In this document: in pieces, positions 13,831 through 26,514 of the stretch
Numbering within the stretch: position 1 is the stretch's first letter
Layout of the letters: each line of letters starts with the position of its first letter
Assembly (NCBI GenBank): GCA_002633005.1
Contig: NMRA01000035.1
Coordinates: forward strand, 300,646-364,645
Source: Phoronis australis
Taxonomy: Eukaryota > Phoronida > Phoronidae
Reading direction: 5' to 3'
Length of the DNA stretch: 64,000 nt
Translations under genes and position numbers: made by a program
The notes under the pieces: generated by a model
The model's database searches: none
What the model saw: the letters and a program-made list of their open reading frames with translations, nothing else
Told to the model about the DNA's origin: nothing

Positions 13831-14289
13831 GGATTCAGTTCAAATTGACATTGGTCGAATAAATATCACCAATAGACATAACAAAGTAATATAAAATGTA
13901 CAACATAGAATTATAAAATCGGCAGCGTTGACTAAAACTCCTCAGTAAAAAAAAACAATTCGCAGCAACTCAACAAAGCCGTTTCGTGAAAAATAATCAA
14001 TAGATGTACCTACACGAAACGTAACATCTCACTAAAAATGAAATGTCCTCAACATCCTTGTGTTCAAAATAAGTACGCCAAGTAATCTTTTATAAAATAT
14101 TTATAAAACACTTTATAAAAAGACAATGTCATAAGTTATTGCAAAGGGAAGTTACAGTATTTGCATAGCGGCATCTTCGTTGTTTGACATCACATTTGGA
14201 AGACAGTTCATAGTCATTTTCAAATGCAGGGATCACACTCACGCACGCACACGCAGGCATTCATCCACACGCACTTGTTGGTATGCAAA

Positions 14290-14927
14290 TTAATAGGCAA
14301 GTTCTGCACCCCAGGGCCTGTACGGCTTGACAGCGGTGTTGGTCGGACTGTAGCCGTTGTGGGTATTTGGTGACAGCATCGGCAGTGAATTCATATTCAG
14401 TGACATAGGGAATTGAGTATGAACCTGAGGCAAGGTGGGTACAAGCGATGACGTCACTTGCGCATGCGTCACAGGCGTACCCGTGTTGGAGATCGACGGC
14501 GCCACACTACCCGTTGGAGGTAAACGCACGTGAGTAAAGTTCGACGACATGTCCGAAGAGTGCTGTGAAAAGCGAGAATCCGAGTAGCTGACACTTGGCA
14601 CGGTAGGCAGAGCCGAATGCGAAGACATCGATGACGTCAGTTGAGGTTCCTGATTGTGTTGTGGAGGACTGATCATGGAAGTCGTGTTCGAATTGTACTG
14701 GGAGTTGTTCCATGTATTATTTTGCATGTTCGCCTTAGCTGCCAAGTCTCTTTGAGCGGAAAAGCACTGCAGGTGACTCATCAAGCGAAGACGAAGGGGG
14801 TCCTGTATATCCATACCTTCAACAGCTACTAAGTAACGCGCTACTTCGGCAGCGCACTCGCGGAAGCCGACACTGCGATAATCCATGGCCAATGTATGAG
14901 GATCTGGGTAATTATAACTGTTGAGAC
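14290..14927 (-). CDS. HEY: HEY exon 5 (Orange domain, linker, YRPW C-terminus)
   Basis: 638 bp from acceptor TTTTACAG (14928-14929) to the TAA at 14290-14292. The reading frame stays open upstream of the acceptor to an ATG at 15021, but that part is intron: the phase joins exon 4 precisely at a split Gly codon. It holds the Orange domain and a long Ser/Thr/Pro/Asn-rich tail ending [12 protein letters not shown]. The usual HEY end after YRPW (TEIGAF type) is replaced by AELAY. Confidence 0.95.
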
Positions 14928-17583
14928 CTGTAAAATTAACGTCCATATTAGTGTACGAATTAGCAAAACCGTGATTAAACAAATACAGATAATATGTAAT
15001 GCATGCAGCCAATTTCGCCATTTTTGGTACGGAAAAAAGTTGTAAATGTAAAAAAAATCAACTTTGAAAAATCAGTTTCGTTGAGCCTTTACATTAGTGT
15101 TAATTCTAGCAAAACAACTAAAATCTATGAAAATGGCATCGTGCTTGGCGCTTGTAGGAAAACAACGAGCATGTTACGTGTCCAAACAGTTTTAAATTGC
15201 GCACTTTCCACGCCCTGGGGTGGAAATCGCTATTAAAATTTGAACGCACTTAAAAATCAATGATTTTTGTTTAGATTTCTAAGTGAACTTTATTTTCAAA
15301 TTAGAGACGCCAACATTTGCCAACAAACATTGGGGGTGAACGAAGAGTTCTAGTGACAGGTAATCGATCGATTGAATCATTCTGATTGCCTTTACTCTAA
15401 CAGCTCATTCATACAATTAGAACACATAAAAGCAATATAAACTTCATTCAACTTTATCATAACAGCCTACATATACTGTTGTTAATCACTACATGTCGCC
15501 ACCAATAGCGACTGACAAAGACCATGACACTATAAACACTTAGGAAACGTAAAACATGGTATGCAGAGATAACAAAACATAGTGACTTATTTATTTATTA
15601 TTTTTCCAGTTAAGTAAGCCGTTTACCTTTCTGGTGCAGCACTTTTAAATGATCCACTGTCATCTGCAATATTTCCGCCTTTTCTAATTTGGCCGATCCC
15701 TATAACGAAGAGTGAATACCTATTTACCACACTCGATGACTCGCGTAACAATCTACATTGTGTTTCATCGATCGTTAAGGCAAATAACATCAAATTCTCA
15801 TTGACAGTTATACAGCCCGTATCGTTTATTAATTTGTTCTGCAAATTAAAAGTCGTACTTCACATGAGAAAGCTGACCGTGAAATTTGAAACCGTGTGAA
15901 AGTTACTTCGCAAGATAAAACGTGGAACAGAGGTAGAGTAAATTGAGTTACAACAGACTTTTTGAATTATCCTGCAAATTTTTTAACCTAGAGGAAGTCA
16001 GAGTTAATGGTTCTTTTATTATATGGCTCGAGGTTAAATCTGTTCAGAATAGAAAGGAGCAATTTTTTCTTTTTCACAATCAGACACGTGGTGCTAATTT
16101 ACAGGTAAGACAGAAACACTATTAAAACAATAAGTTGCAATAGCAAATACAAATTGACAACTTTTCAATGTTACTTACAGATGAAACTATAGGCAAGACT
16201 AAATTTCCATCTTTTCGGAAATGCCATGTAAACAATTATGAGTGCCGGACTTGAAACATTAACTCAATGAAAATCCCATTTATAGTAAATGAACTTTTGT
16301 GAGAACAGCAACTGGCATAAAGGGGCAATGTCGTGGACAAACTCTGAACAGATGCCAAACCACAAAGATATCCCAAGCCACATACAGACAGTGCCATTCC
16401 AAACCACCAGAGACGAGACTTGGCGTGTTCAAAGAAGTAAAACTGTGCAATAGGTTACGCTAACTCTAAGTTTGAATAAACTTTAATCACTTTATATTAA
16501 TGGACAGAAGACAGCTTAAAACAACTTCTTAAACTCTTAAGAGCCGTCCCCAAACTCGTAATAATGCAACATTGTTCAATACGTTTTACAACCACCCCCT
16601 GTATTGGACATCAGTCTATTATGATCTACACTATCACCTGTTCAACTCGATCAAAACTATTTTACGGTTTTCAAGCGTGACGAATTAACGAAAGCGGACA
16701 ACACAAAACATCGCCACATGATAAATTGTTATGTGTCCTCAGTAGACATACCTTCATTTTTAAGAGTATCCATGCACCGTTTATTGATGCTTAAATCAAG
16801 GTTGAGGTGAACCAGAAGAGAATGTATCCTTTCACGTTTCTGACAAGGGCAGGTGACAGAGACGGCATTTTGATGAACAACGTTGTAAATGAACAAAATA
16901 CATATACACGTACCTGTTTTTCAAAGGCCGTAGGTACAAGGCGACGTAATTCGGACAAGCTATTGTTGATTCGATCGCGTCGTCTTTTTTCGATAATCTA
17001 GAATTAAAAACAAGGTAAACCACATCAGCTATATCATCAAATAAAAAACGGTTTAAACTCTTAATGCTTGGTCATTGAAACTTGTGGCCCGAAAAAAGAT
17101 AAATTGGTGACGTAATCCAGTCACTGAAATTAGAAAAAAGAACAAATATCTTTACGAAAAACTGACAAAACCTTTAAGATTTAAAAACTGAGAAATTAAA
17201 TCATTTAGCTTTGTTTGAAATATGATACATAACATCACTTACCCCACGTCGCTTCTTCCTGTCCGACATCCCTATTTGACAGCTTTGAGTCGGAGACCTG
17301 CAGGCGGAAAAGAAAAACAATCGTTAATAAATAAATAAATAAAATAAACAAGGCGTTAAAGATGAGCGCACACTATCTTGTTTAAGTTTAAGTGTCGGCG
17401 TATGCATCGGCGGATACCGCACGCGAGTGGTCAACGTTCAAGCCAGGGGATAACCTTCAAGTCGCCATAGCAACACGTGTCATCACACGGCGACCAGTGG
17501 CTAGGCATAAGTTCTTACCCGGCCTTAAGTCTGTCGTCAAACACATCTTCGTGATCCGAACTGTCGCTGAAACTTCTTTTCAT
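14290..17583 (-). CDS. HEY: HEY-family bHLH-Orange transcriptional repressor, complete, 5 coding exons
   Basis: Joined exons 17519-17583, 17243-17297, 16914-16997, 15627-15699 and 14290-14927 (minus strand) give 304 aa, all with GT-AG introns and matching phases. Residues 1-22 are an MKR-starting acidic/serine leader. Residues about 35-92 are the bHLH, with basic region [18 protein letters not shown]; the Gly where HES proteins have Pro is the HEY signature. The Orange domain follows ([19 protein letters not shown]), then a Ser/Thr/Asn-rich linker, and the C-terminal YRPW tetrapeptide in [15 protein letters not shown] proteins are nuclear Notch effectors that repress transcription as dimers on E-box-like sites. 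The exon layout matches vertebrate HEY genes as I remember them. An in-frame ATG 12 nt upstream (17593-17595) would add four residues; I chose the MKR start because the family begins this way and it has G at -3. An in-frame TAA lies just above both ATGs. Confidence 0.96.
15627..15699 (-). CDS. HEY: HEY exon 4 (loop and helix 2)
   Basis: 73 bp with acceptor TTATAG and donor AAAG|GTAAAC. Begins [20 protein letters not shown] and ends LHQK plus the first base of a Gly codon. It completes the bHLH dimerisation surface. Confidence 0.95.
16914..16997 (-). CDS. HEY: HEY exon 3 (basic region and helix 1)
   Basis: 84 bp, exactly 28 codons, between acceptor TTCTAG and donor CAG|GTACGTGT. Begins [20 protein letters not shown] and ends PTAFEKQ, which is nearly invariant among HEY proteins. 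Confidence 0.96.
17243..17297 (-). CDS. HEY: HEY exon 2 (basic region, first part)
   Basis: 55 bp, with acceptor CCTGCAG and donor GGG|GTAAGTGA. Encodes [18 protein letters not shown], ending on the diagnostic Gly of the HEY basic region. The split Gly codon shared with exon 1 (GG + G) confirms the frame. Confidence 0.93.
17519..17583 (-). CDS. HEY: HEY exon 1 (start codon, acidic leader)
   Basis: 65 bp, 21 codons plus 2 nt. Encodes [21 protein letters not shown] and the first two bases of a Gly codon. The donor is GG|GTAAGAAC at 17518-17517. The MKR start and Ser/Asp-rich stretch are typical of HEY N-termini. Confidence 0.9.
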
Positions 17584-17658
17584 CGCGGAAACCATAGGTA
17601 CTGTTTACAAGAAGACGTTTGCAGCAAAAATGATGACTTGTGCCAGCTACCCTCTGAG

Positions 17659-17664
17659 TTTATA
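17659..17664 (-). promoter_or_regulatory. HEY TATA box
   Basis: TATAAA on the minus strand, 76 bp upstream of the HEY start codon, which puts transcription start near 17630 and gives a 5' UTR of about 50 nt. It lies 12 bp downstream of a consensus CSL site. Confidence 0.65.
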
Positions 17665-17676
17665 GTCTGATTTTCG

Positions 17677-17684
17677 TTCCCACG
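17677..17684 (-). promoter_or_regulatory. CSL/RBPJ (Su(H)) site, proximal HEY promoter
   Basis: CGTGGGAA, an exact match to YGTGRGAA, immediately upstream of the TATA box. CSL is the DNA-binding partner of the Notch intracellular domain, and HEY/HES promoters in other animals carry such proximal sites. A weaker TGTGGGAT lies on the other strand at 17711-17718. Confidence 0.7.
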
Positions 17685-17894
17685 GCTTCATAGCTAAAAT
17701 AACCCAGGAGTGTGGGATTACTCCGCCCCCTTAACTAAACCTCAGTGTTGACTGACAGATGATCAGCTGTTAACATATACTATCAGATCATATTCTGCGC
17801 GCTGATTGGTTGATCGATTATTAATAGCTTGCCAGATGTCTCTGTCTGAATATGTATACTGTAAACAAACCACAAGTTTTTCTTACCGGAGATA

Positions 17895-17901
17895 GTGGGA
17901 A
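17895..17901 (+). promoter_or_regulatory. Possible CSL-core site, HEY upstream region
   Basis: GTGGGAA preceded by A, so it matches the CSL core but not the leading pyrimidine of the full consensus. It lies 312 bp upstream of the HEY start. Confidence 0.35.
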
Positions 17902-18165
17902 AAGATGTAGGTTTTGAAATTTTATTGTAAATTAAGAATTATTCAACAAAATTGTTTCAGAGTTTCAAGGTAGAATTTATGATCTTCCATGTCGAAACAA
18001 TTCAAGTTATATTGCGATAGCCTTTTTCTAAGTACACCTTTTCGAGCCTGGGAAAGTTTCAATATCTATTGTTATTGTTCATTGCAGTGAAGATTTATCT
18101 TATCCATATCTGGGGCGCACAGGTGATAGCTCATTACGCTATACGCGAGACTTACACGCGCAGGT

Positions 18166-18173
18166 CGTGGGAA
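18166..18173 (+). promoter_or_regulatory. CSL/RBPJ site, distal HEY promoter
   Basis: CGTGGGAA, a second exact consensus match, on the opposite strand and about 580 bp upstream of the HEY start codon. Together with 17677-17684 it supports Notch control of this gene. Confidence 0.5.
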
Positions 18174-18199
18174 CGACGTTAACTAAAGAAATTCCACAT

Positions 18200-21100
18200 C
18201 TTTAACCACATTTTAGGGAGAGCTGTCTAGAATAACGAACATAGCTAATTGTTGATTCGTTCTGGTATTTGCTAGCGATAGAACTCGTCTGGCGGGCGCT
18301 TTATTTGTTTGCGCAAAGATGCCGTTCGACTACAGTAGCAGAGCGGATACAAAAGTGTAGTGTTGTGTATTGTATTTATATGTAATGTCTGACTGGTCGC
18401 GTGCGCCTGTCAGTTGGGGGTGGGACTGACTATTATAACAGTCAATGTACCTTCGGAATCAAATTTTTCAAGGCTCACTTTCGAGCTAGGAGTTCACCTT
18501 TTCCAATCCATGAAATTTTATATTCTAAATCTGTGGCAGTGTTCGTAGGCTTGCCAAACATTTTATGTACGGTACGTTCACAGGTTTTCCAGTCTCACCT
18601 GCCCATAGATTACAATACGGGACAGTATCTGAATTGTGAGAAAGTCACAAGGTCATCAGGTGATGCAAATTCTATCTTGTAATTAACTGCTTGTCGAGGC
18701 TTATTTTCGTTCCAAACATTATTCAGTGTTACAGTGCCGAGTCGAGTATGGCCGAGTCCGGCCTCAGCGTTCGGGGACCCGACTCGCAGACCACTCGCCA
18801 ATGATTTTGGGAGACAGCAACATATATCGCCAATTCGTCGGGCTGTCCGACCGCGTTAGATATCAAGTCCGTTGACGTAGTTACTTGTCTACCTCAGTGT
18901 GTAACCAGTTTCTTGTTTTGTCTTCACTTTCAAAACGCTAAAGGCGAACTTCAGCACATTTTTGTCTTATAGACCTGTCTGTTCAGAAGCGTTTATTCTG
19001 AAACCCCCATAAACGACGGGCGTTTATTGACTTGTGACTGTGTTCACTTAAAATCTGCTCTCAACGGGCATGGTTGTTCCTATACAGTTTTTCTATACGT
19101 TCACCGGTATTCACCCCCACTCGAATAATAACCACCGCGTCTGCTCTGCGCTCACCATCTTCTGGCAGAGCCTGTTAACGACATTGACTACACTGTTTAC
19201 TCTCCCGTGGAAACCTGCTGGCATAGCTATGGTTAGCGTAAATTGGAGTCGACATATAACACCGTGTACAATGTTTAGCGTACATAGGTCGTGCCAACAG
19301 GCGCACCTGTTCAAAGGATGTCCGCACACATACACGTGTGTTCAAGGCGTCGTCACGGGCCTCGGCCTTGATAGCTTGACCTGGTCGTCTCGGATCAGTG
19401 AACCACAGTGATTAATGTCCGCGCACAGATTACGCAGAAGACGCCGAATACATTTCAGCTCACTCGTTTTCGAGATAGCAGGTTTTCTACACAGGCCGGG
19501 TTCTTTTTGTAGAAATATAATTCCATGTCCATGTACATCAGTCAACCATATGGATAGAATTTCCACCTAGAGGGGTTCTTCTGACATTATACGGCCAGAG
19601 TAGATTACAGCAGGTATTAGTCCTCTTCTGACAGTTTTATTTAGTCCACTTACTGTTGTGAAATTGGTCCCACATCGTTTCCTTAGTCAAAATAGATGTG
19701 ATTTCTGTGCTTGGCAAGAATTAGCCATTAGTTATTGCTTGAGAAGATGTTCTACAAGTTGACCTGCCTGGCCTCCACTAATAACGAAACCACTTTTCAT
19801 CGAAGTTGGAAAAAGTTGAGACCGATTTTATAACGGAAAGTGGTCAGTATCAAAAGTTAGTTTCTTCGACGGAACGTGAGTTTATAGCCGTTTTAAGTGG
19901 CCATTAAAATGTTTAAAATATGTTTAAATGATACCAAACATAAAATAAAGCATTGTGCGAATGACGGAACAAATGAACGTGTAACGACGTCAATAAAATA
20001 AGCATTCCACTTCACGTTGTTAAAATTGAGAAAAAATAGTACTGAGTAAAGCCGAATGGTAAATAACCACAGGCATGTTAAAGGCAATTAACTTTGATAA
20101 TTTTTGTACGTGTAATAATTTCGGACCTTAAGATTAATTTAAATCAGTCCCATCTAAAACGTTTGCAAAGCAATACTAGTTAGATCTGCTTGATGGATGT
20201 TGAGAATGAATGCATATACAAGCGTTTTCAAGAAAAGGTATATGCCGGACAGTCCCTGGCCTGGTAGAAAACGAAAAAATCCAGTTATTATAGTCCAAGA
20301 AATCAACATTTTATACGAGTAGTCGCGCGCCTGCTTTTTCATAGAATTCCTGACGTCATGTTACCAGTGTTCTTTGATAACTACCAATTGTCTTTTGTTG
20401 TCGAAGTTGTGCGAAGTTGTGTCGTCTCATCGCAATAAAACGATCAAAATGTCTTCTGTAAAAACTCTCGTCTTCTCAACTGTTGCTCCTGAAATTTGGA
20501 ACACCGCAAATCCATCAAACACCAAGGATCCATGCAACGAAGACTTTACAGTTGTGAACACTTCGGAAAATAATTATTTGCACGCGTTAATATACCATCC
20601 CGTGCACGTTTTCGTTATTAAAATTTAATCGCGCCAACAGCGCTCCATTGCCGCGTGGACAGTTCTCATTAGCTCTCCCTATAACGAGAGTGTCACGTAA
20701 CTCTTCACGTGAGTTGATTTCAGAAGTCATCCGTCGTGACGGATTGTTTGTGGCGATTATATGGGACGGTGGTCGGGCACGAGAACGCAACCCGAGGGAA
20801 AGTGAGATATGAAACGATGCTTCTTCACACGTGGACAGGCCTGTCACTGATCGCGATTGAATCAGAAATCGAGCAAAACAATAGGAGCGCGAGCACGTGT
20901 CGGAGCTATTAATTCGGGTACTCGGAACAGAGCATTTTCAGTTTTACAAGAATATTATCCGCTTGCTGTGGGCATCTCGGAAAAAGGAGAACATTGTTGA
21001 TACTTGCCCATATGTTGTTGATAAAAACTATTAATTATCTGTTCGTCATCGACACAATTTGACAACACTTACATTCTAAGTAATTTTTATAGAATACGCA

Positions 21101-22320
21101 TTTAAATATAGGCGCCCAATTCACACTTGTTACAGTATTCAATTAATTGGTTAATATTCCCCCACTGGGCGTTAATAGTACTGGTTATCAGTTTGCTGAC
21201 CGTTAATCCCTTACACTGGATAGTGTGAAAAGCTTTTCCTTCCCGCTGCAAACGATGCGCACTCAGATGCTTAATTGTATCCATCCGCCGTATGCCTTAT
21301 TAATTAACCCACAAAATCATTTAAAATCATTAGTCATTAAGAGCCTATAGCGATTCCCACGCTTTGAACATTTATATGTTTATTTCGTCTAGTAGCCACG
21401 TGACATGTGCGCGCCTAATGACAGCCACGATCAAATGATCGAGGATGATAATTATGAACTGCCAGTCTTTATACTTGAAACGGGTATTGGTTTCTAATAG
21501 TACCACGATCAAGCACTCCGGATAATTAATCTATTTACTTTTCACTGCTTCTTGTTTTAAGCGCATTTCCCCATCCTTGTTGACACCCTGAAGAGGAATG
21601 AAGTCATTCTCTTGTTTGGAGAAGCGAATCTCATTCTATTTGAAGCACTTTTTGGCGACGGATATTAAAGCTGCGGTATACCTACTGGTCAGCCGCACTC
21701 ATTGATTTGATATAATCTTACGACTACTTGTTAGAGAAGAAAACGAATTGCAATTTAAATAGATCTAATTTTACAACCGAAAATTTAAGATGAGGTTCAT
21801 CTTTACTACCACAACGCATTTGCAGCACAACGGCAATACGAAATCTCAGTGCAACATAATGTCGAATAAAGAAAAAGTTTGCTAGGAAGATCCGACGTGT
21901 CCTATCCTTTTGTTTACTATACTTAATGGATATTTAGACCAGAAGGCGTGAAAAATTAAAGAAGTACAGTTTATTACCATGTCGTGTTCATGAGGTTATG
22001 AAGCAGGCAATGCATTCGCTCAAACGTGACACCTGGCGCGAGCCCCGTTAGACGGTCGCGTGCGGTGGTTGCCAATCTAACTGCGGAAATAGATATCAAT
22101 CTGTCTGTTATTTCTTTTGGTACTCATGTATAGTAAACCAAAATCGCCGGCCTTCATTACAAATAAATGCGCGAACATGAACTTGTTATACACACACACA
22201 CGGTAACTGATCCGTCTAACGAATTGCACAGTGAAACGCCGTAGTTTAAAAGTCGGTCGTCTTCAGAACAGTAAGTTGAATCTGTGACAGGTTGCGCGTG
22301 TACAACGTGTTCAAAACTGT
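18200..22320. other. Intergenic, upstream of HEY
   Basis: No coding signal recognised. May contain distal HEY enhancers, but apart from the CSL sites already listed I see nothing specific. Confidence 0.5.
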
Positions 22321-22325
22321 TTTTA

Positions 22326-22645
22326 GCCCTGTTTACTGGCTGGCCAAACAAAAAAGTCGAATTAGGCCTCGCAAAATCGATTTCGTAATATTTCATACCG
22401 ATCATATTTTTGTTGGTAACGCAAGTCACAAGTAACGCGTACATGCATGCGTCATCTCCGAATTCGCCATTTTAGGGTTGGCTAACCTTCAATAAACTCT
22501 GAAGCGTTTTCATGAGTTGCAGATGACTTCGTTATTCTTGTTGGTAACAGAAAATAGAATCGTTTCACGGTAGGAATTAATATATCAGTCCGATTTTATG
22601 AGAGCAAAACGCCTAATTCGCTGTTCGTTGTTAGGCAACTAATTT
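22326..22645. mobile_element. MITE family 1 copy
   Basis: Starts CCCTGTTTACTGGCTGGCC and ends in a divergent inverse. Shares GAATTAGGCCT, the AATATTtC block and TTTTATGAGAGCAAAACGCC with the other members. Confidence 0.6.
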
Positions 22646-23489
22646 GAGCAAATATAAAGTATATATAGATACGAATAATTCGATTTTAACTAGATACCAG
22701 TTGCTTGAAATGTGCTGAAAGCGATGTATGCAATAAGGCACTCGCAAAAGCCTACAGCATTCGTTCAAATTTTGTCTTCTGAGTTTCTTCCTTTTTCTCG
22801 TGGATGATGACCGAAAGAATTAGGAAATGCACTATTTGTCACAGTTTAGCTTTTCTCATGTTTTGTATTTACAAGGTTAGGAAACGAGCGTTTTGCATAT
22901 TTTTGGTTCTAAGAACACAATAGCAACATTTAGACCAGCGTCTTGTTATTTGTTTTCTATTAACTGTCAAAGTGGCGCCATTACGAATTCAAAGTGTGAA
23001 AATATGCATTTTTATCTTTTCGTTTTCGCGCAGTTCGTACAAAGAGAAGACGGTTACGAAAATGACTGCGCATAACGATAGGAAATACCGTTGTATACGG
23101 AATCTGTACCTTTTTCATGTATGAACGGGAGTAGTACCTAGTTTGAGCGATGTAACAACATTTCTGCAAAAAATCATGGCCGCCATTCTTGTGCTCTCAT
23201 TAAGGCGGCTATGTTATCAAATTCGTGCCAACATTTGCGTAAAACTAACCATGGTCTTCCGGTGTTCTTTGCTCTGTAAAACCACGTGACCCTTCAGTGC
23301 ATGTATGAGGAAACTGGAAAAGTTTCAAAAACTTTTGTTTATCGAATTGTCACCACAAATTTGCGAACAGCTGGACATCTTGTCACATTGTTGTATTTCC
23401 GATTGATGTTGATGTACTGATATTTACATCGTGTTTACGTGAACCGCAGCTCGTCTGCTACTAAAGTATGCAATCTTCCTCTCTCACTT

Positions 23490-23680
23490 TCCTCACGGCC
23501 GTTCTCATTAACAACGTCCTTTCATGTTTCTCATCAGCTTAATTCCTTTCTTGCGAGCTGTAGTTCTTTTCTCATCAAGTGTAATTCAGTTTTTACAAGT
23601 TTAATTATTTTCTTGTTACGCATTTCGTTTCTCATGAACGGCATTCTTTTCTCCCGAACAATTATAGTTTCATAGGATTT
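23490..23680 (-). repeat. Degenerate about 21-bp tandem repeat
   Basis: Plus-strand units of the form TTTCTCATnAAnnnnATTCnT recur about eight times. On the minus strand the unit reads as a heptad (KTELHLM, RKELQLA, RKELS) within an open frame at 23534-23758. A short coiled-coil-like peptide is encoded, but with no splice or homology support. Confidence 0.5.
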
Positions 23681-24360
23681 CTGTGATTTCGGGATGACTT
23701 CACGTTTACTTGGCGCTTTATTCATGATCAAAAGCGAGACTGAATCGTAAGAAAACATTGAAGGACGTAAATTTGCACAAATATTCTTATATCACCTAAA
23801 AAGAGTTGGAGTTGGCCTTCGGTTTCTCCGTCTGGTGATATTTCGTGCGAGACTTGGCCACACGTTAAAAATCGTTCGTTGACAGCCACGTTTGCTAACT
23901 GTCAAGGTCACTATTGTTTGGTAAGATGGCCTATAATTTGGATATTACTATCGCCAATTTCACCCAGACATCGGTTGACCCGTGAAGCTTAGATCCGAGG
24001 GGTAAAGGCTAAGTTCAAGAATATCTGAAAGTTTCTGTTTCCAACCAATCCGGCAGCATTCACATGGTAATGGTATAAATGTATTATCAAGCGTTGTTTT
24101 CGCCATTTAGTCGAGAGAAAACTACATTTTATTGCCAAGTCTCCATAGAGGGCAATGTAAAAATCGGCTCATGTGTTTACCCTACCTAGTTCTCCACCAC
24201 GGTCCTGCGCACGTGCTACGCGCGCCCAACTGGAAACCGTAGACTCGTGCATATATTCCAGACTACGGAAATACCCGAATGACCACGAGCGAGAAAATTT
24301 CCCCGCAAGAACTTAAATTGTCACCATCAAAATGTCAAAAAAGTTAAAGGTTCATTTCTC

Positions 24361-24500
24361 CTCGTTTAGCTGGCTAAATAACGAAGGTTGAATTAGGCCT
24401 GTTGCTCTCAAAAAATCAGTCTCGTGATATTCCTTGCTGTGAGACGATGCTGTTTCCGTTTCCAACACGAACATCGAAACCAACAAATATACAAGAAAAC
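24361..24500. mobile_element. MITE family 1, left-end fragment
   Basis: CGTTTAGCTGGCTAAATAACG, then GAATTAGGCCTGTTGCTCTC and GATATTCCTTGCTGTGAGACGA, matching the left arm of the 41169 copy. No right arm follows. Confidence 0.55.
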
Positions 24501-26514
24501 ACGCGCACATTGGCTGTGGCTTGGCTCGTTCGGCAACAATTCACAGTGGAATGAGGATGGTAATGTCTTAGATTCCAAAAGCGCCTGGGTTAAGAATTCA
24601 ACACTAACAGTTAAACAGCGGCGATATGCTACTTTTTACTCTAATGCTGCCGCTACTGCCACTGCGAGATTGAGAAACTATCATCAATGTCACAATCCAG
24701 GGTAAACCTCGACTTGAATTTGACCGAACTAGAATGTACTGAATAAACAAACAGTTCTTGCTTTGCGCAATGTCAACTAACAATACATGTAAATTTTCAT
24801 AAAACAAATAACAATATATCATGTAAATAATAACGCGTTTATTTTTGTTTCGTATCTAATCACAATATGACCTGATTTGAACGTGTCCTTTTGTTTTATT
24901 GTGCTTGACCCGACAAGGAAAGTGCACGCACCTATCTGCCCTATAGCGCTTGTATCGGCTAATATTCACCACAGGTTATATTGTTTTGATTAGGCATTCG
25001 CTCGGCACATGGAGAAACGAGTGTCTGAACACACACACGCGCTACAGACTGTATCGAACACACCTTCTATCAGCTGAGGCGGGCGCCTTAACAAGGTGCT
25101 AACGTTTCTAATGATCAGCGCGCGCCTGATGGATTCCTGCGGAGTAAACTGCTTTTGAATGGAATAGACATCGTTTGCGTTTATCTCCGCCTAGCGCATC
25201 GACGACCAATCGGCGAATTTTAGCGAGAGGTCGGAACTGAGAACCCAGGCAGAGCGTAAATTACGCGGTTATCGGACCGAGTTATGGGGTTTTAATGGGT
25301 ATTCGCAACAAGTGTTTCTACTGCGTTATGACGGGAAGCAATTTTGTCGAATGTTTTAGAACCTGTTGCTGATTACTTTGACAAACAAAAACCGTGAGAA
25401 CGGCGGTCGAAACATTTGTGCGCTATGAATTCACCAACACGGTAATTGTCCCGACTGATCGACCGGGTGAAATGGACAGCCAAGAAAAAAGTAATTTTTG
25501 GTTTTGAAATACAGAATTGTAAAGGCTTTTTTGATATTTATGGATAAGGAAATACAACACACATTCATGGTTTCTGTACTTAGCTGTTGGACTGTATATA
25601 AACTAGCGTTCTCGTAGTCATTAATATCACTCATTTATTGATTTTATTGTCCAAAAGACATCACCTCGGTGCCGAATGAACTTTCATATACAGTTTTTTT
25701 GTGTATAAAGCTTGACTGTGACAAGTTGTAACGATAAGTGGTTCAAATCAAAACTTGATTTTTATGGGCTTCTGAAATGTCGCTTCAAGTTAATTTCGGA
25801 TCGTTATGGGAAACAGCTCAACCGTGAAGTGATTCACATCACTTAATTCTGTATAAAAATAACTGCTGAATGACGTGAGTACCAAATTTATCTTAAAAAG
25901 TGCTCTAGACATTTTCAAATGATTTCTTGTAGGCAAAAGAAATTTGTGGAATTTTGTAACTGGTATATATACCTGTACATTGATAAGGTTGCTTATTGTC
26001 GTTTTGTACTTAAAGAAATATCGCCAGGTTTGTAGTCACCAAATATGAATTACTTTAAAAAAATGAGACTGGAAAATTGTTTTGCCTGTTGATCATTTCT
26101 AGTTCTGTCATTTTATGATTTAATTGTGCAAATTATCTCAGGTAAAATTTCTGCACTCAACAGCAAAGACCTACCATAAAAGAAACTTTAGTTTGCTGTC
26201 CCTATCTCAAACTATCAACACGAAATATGGAGGATACCTTTTTCATACGACGGTTGAAATATTTTTTCTTACACAAATAGGCCTACACGGGTATTGACAA
26301 GGAAACCATAGTGTCAATTCAATTATTTTTGCAAGGGATGGCCAGTTCTTCCAAAATTAGACCGCTTCAACTTCTTTACAAGAGCTGGCTTAATTTACTC
26401 CTGTCTATGACTGGCGATGGAAGCAATTTTGTCTTGGTAATGTAAATTTTGAATCCAGTTGTTAGGGTTAATTACAATTATTTATTTGTATTTATTTATT
26501 ATAGTGACAAGTGC

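Larger units (their letters stand above)
22646..26514. other. Intergenic, no gene recognised
   Basis: Contains the 21-bp repeat at 23490 and the MITE fragment at 24361. Otherwise featureless AT-rich DNA. Confidence 0.5.

Noticed and set aside
14290-15021. A single 243-aa ORF starting at an ATG at 15021
   Set aside because: The first 32 codons precede the splice acceptor at 14928-14929 and are intron; the true frame enters at 14927 from exon 4 with a split Gly codon.
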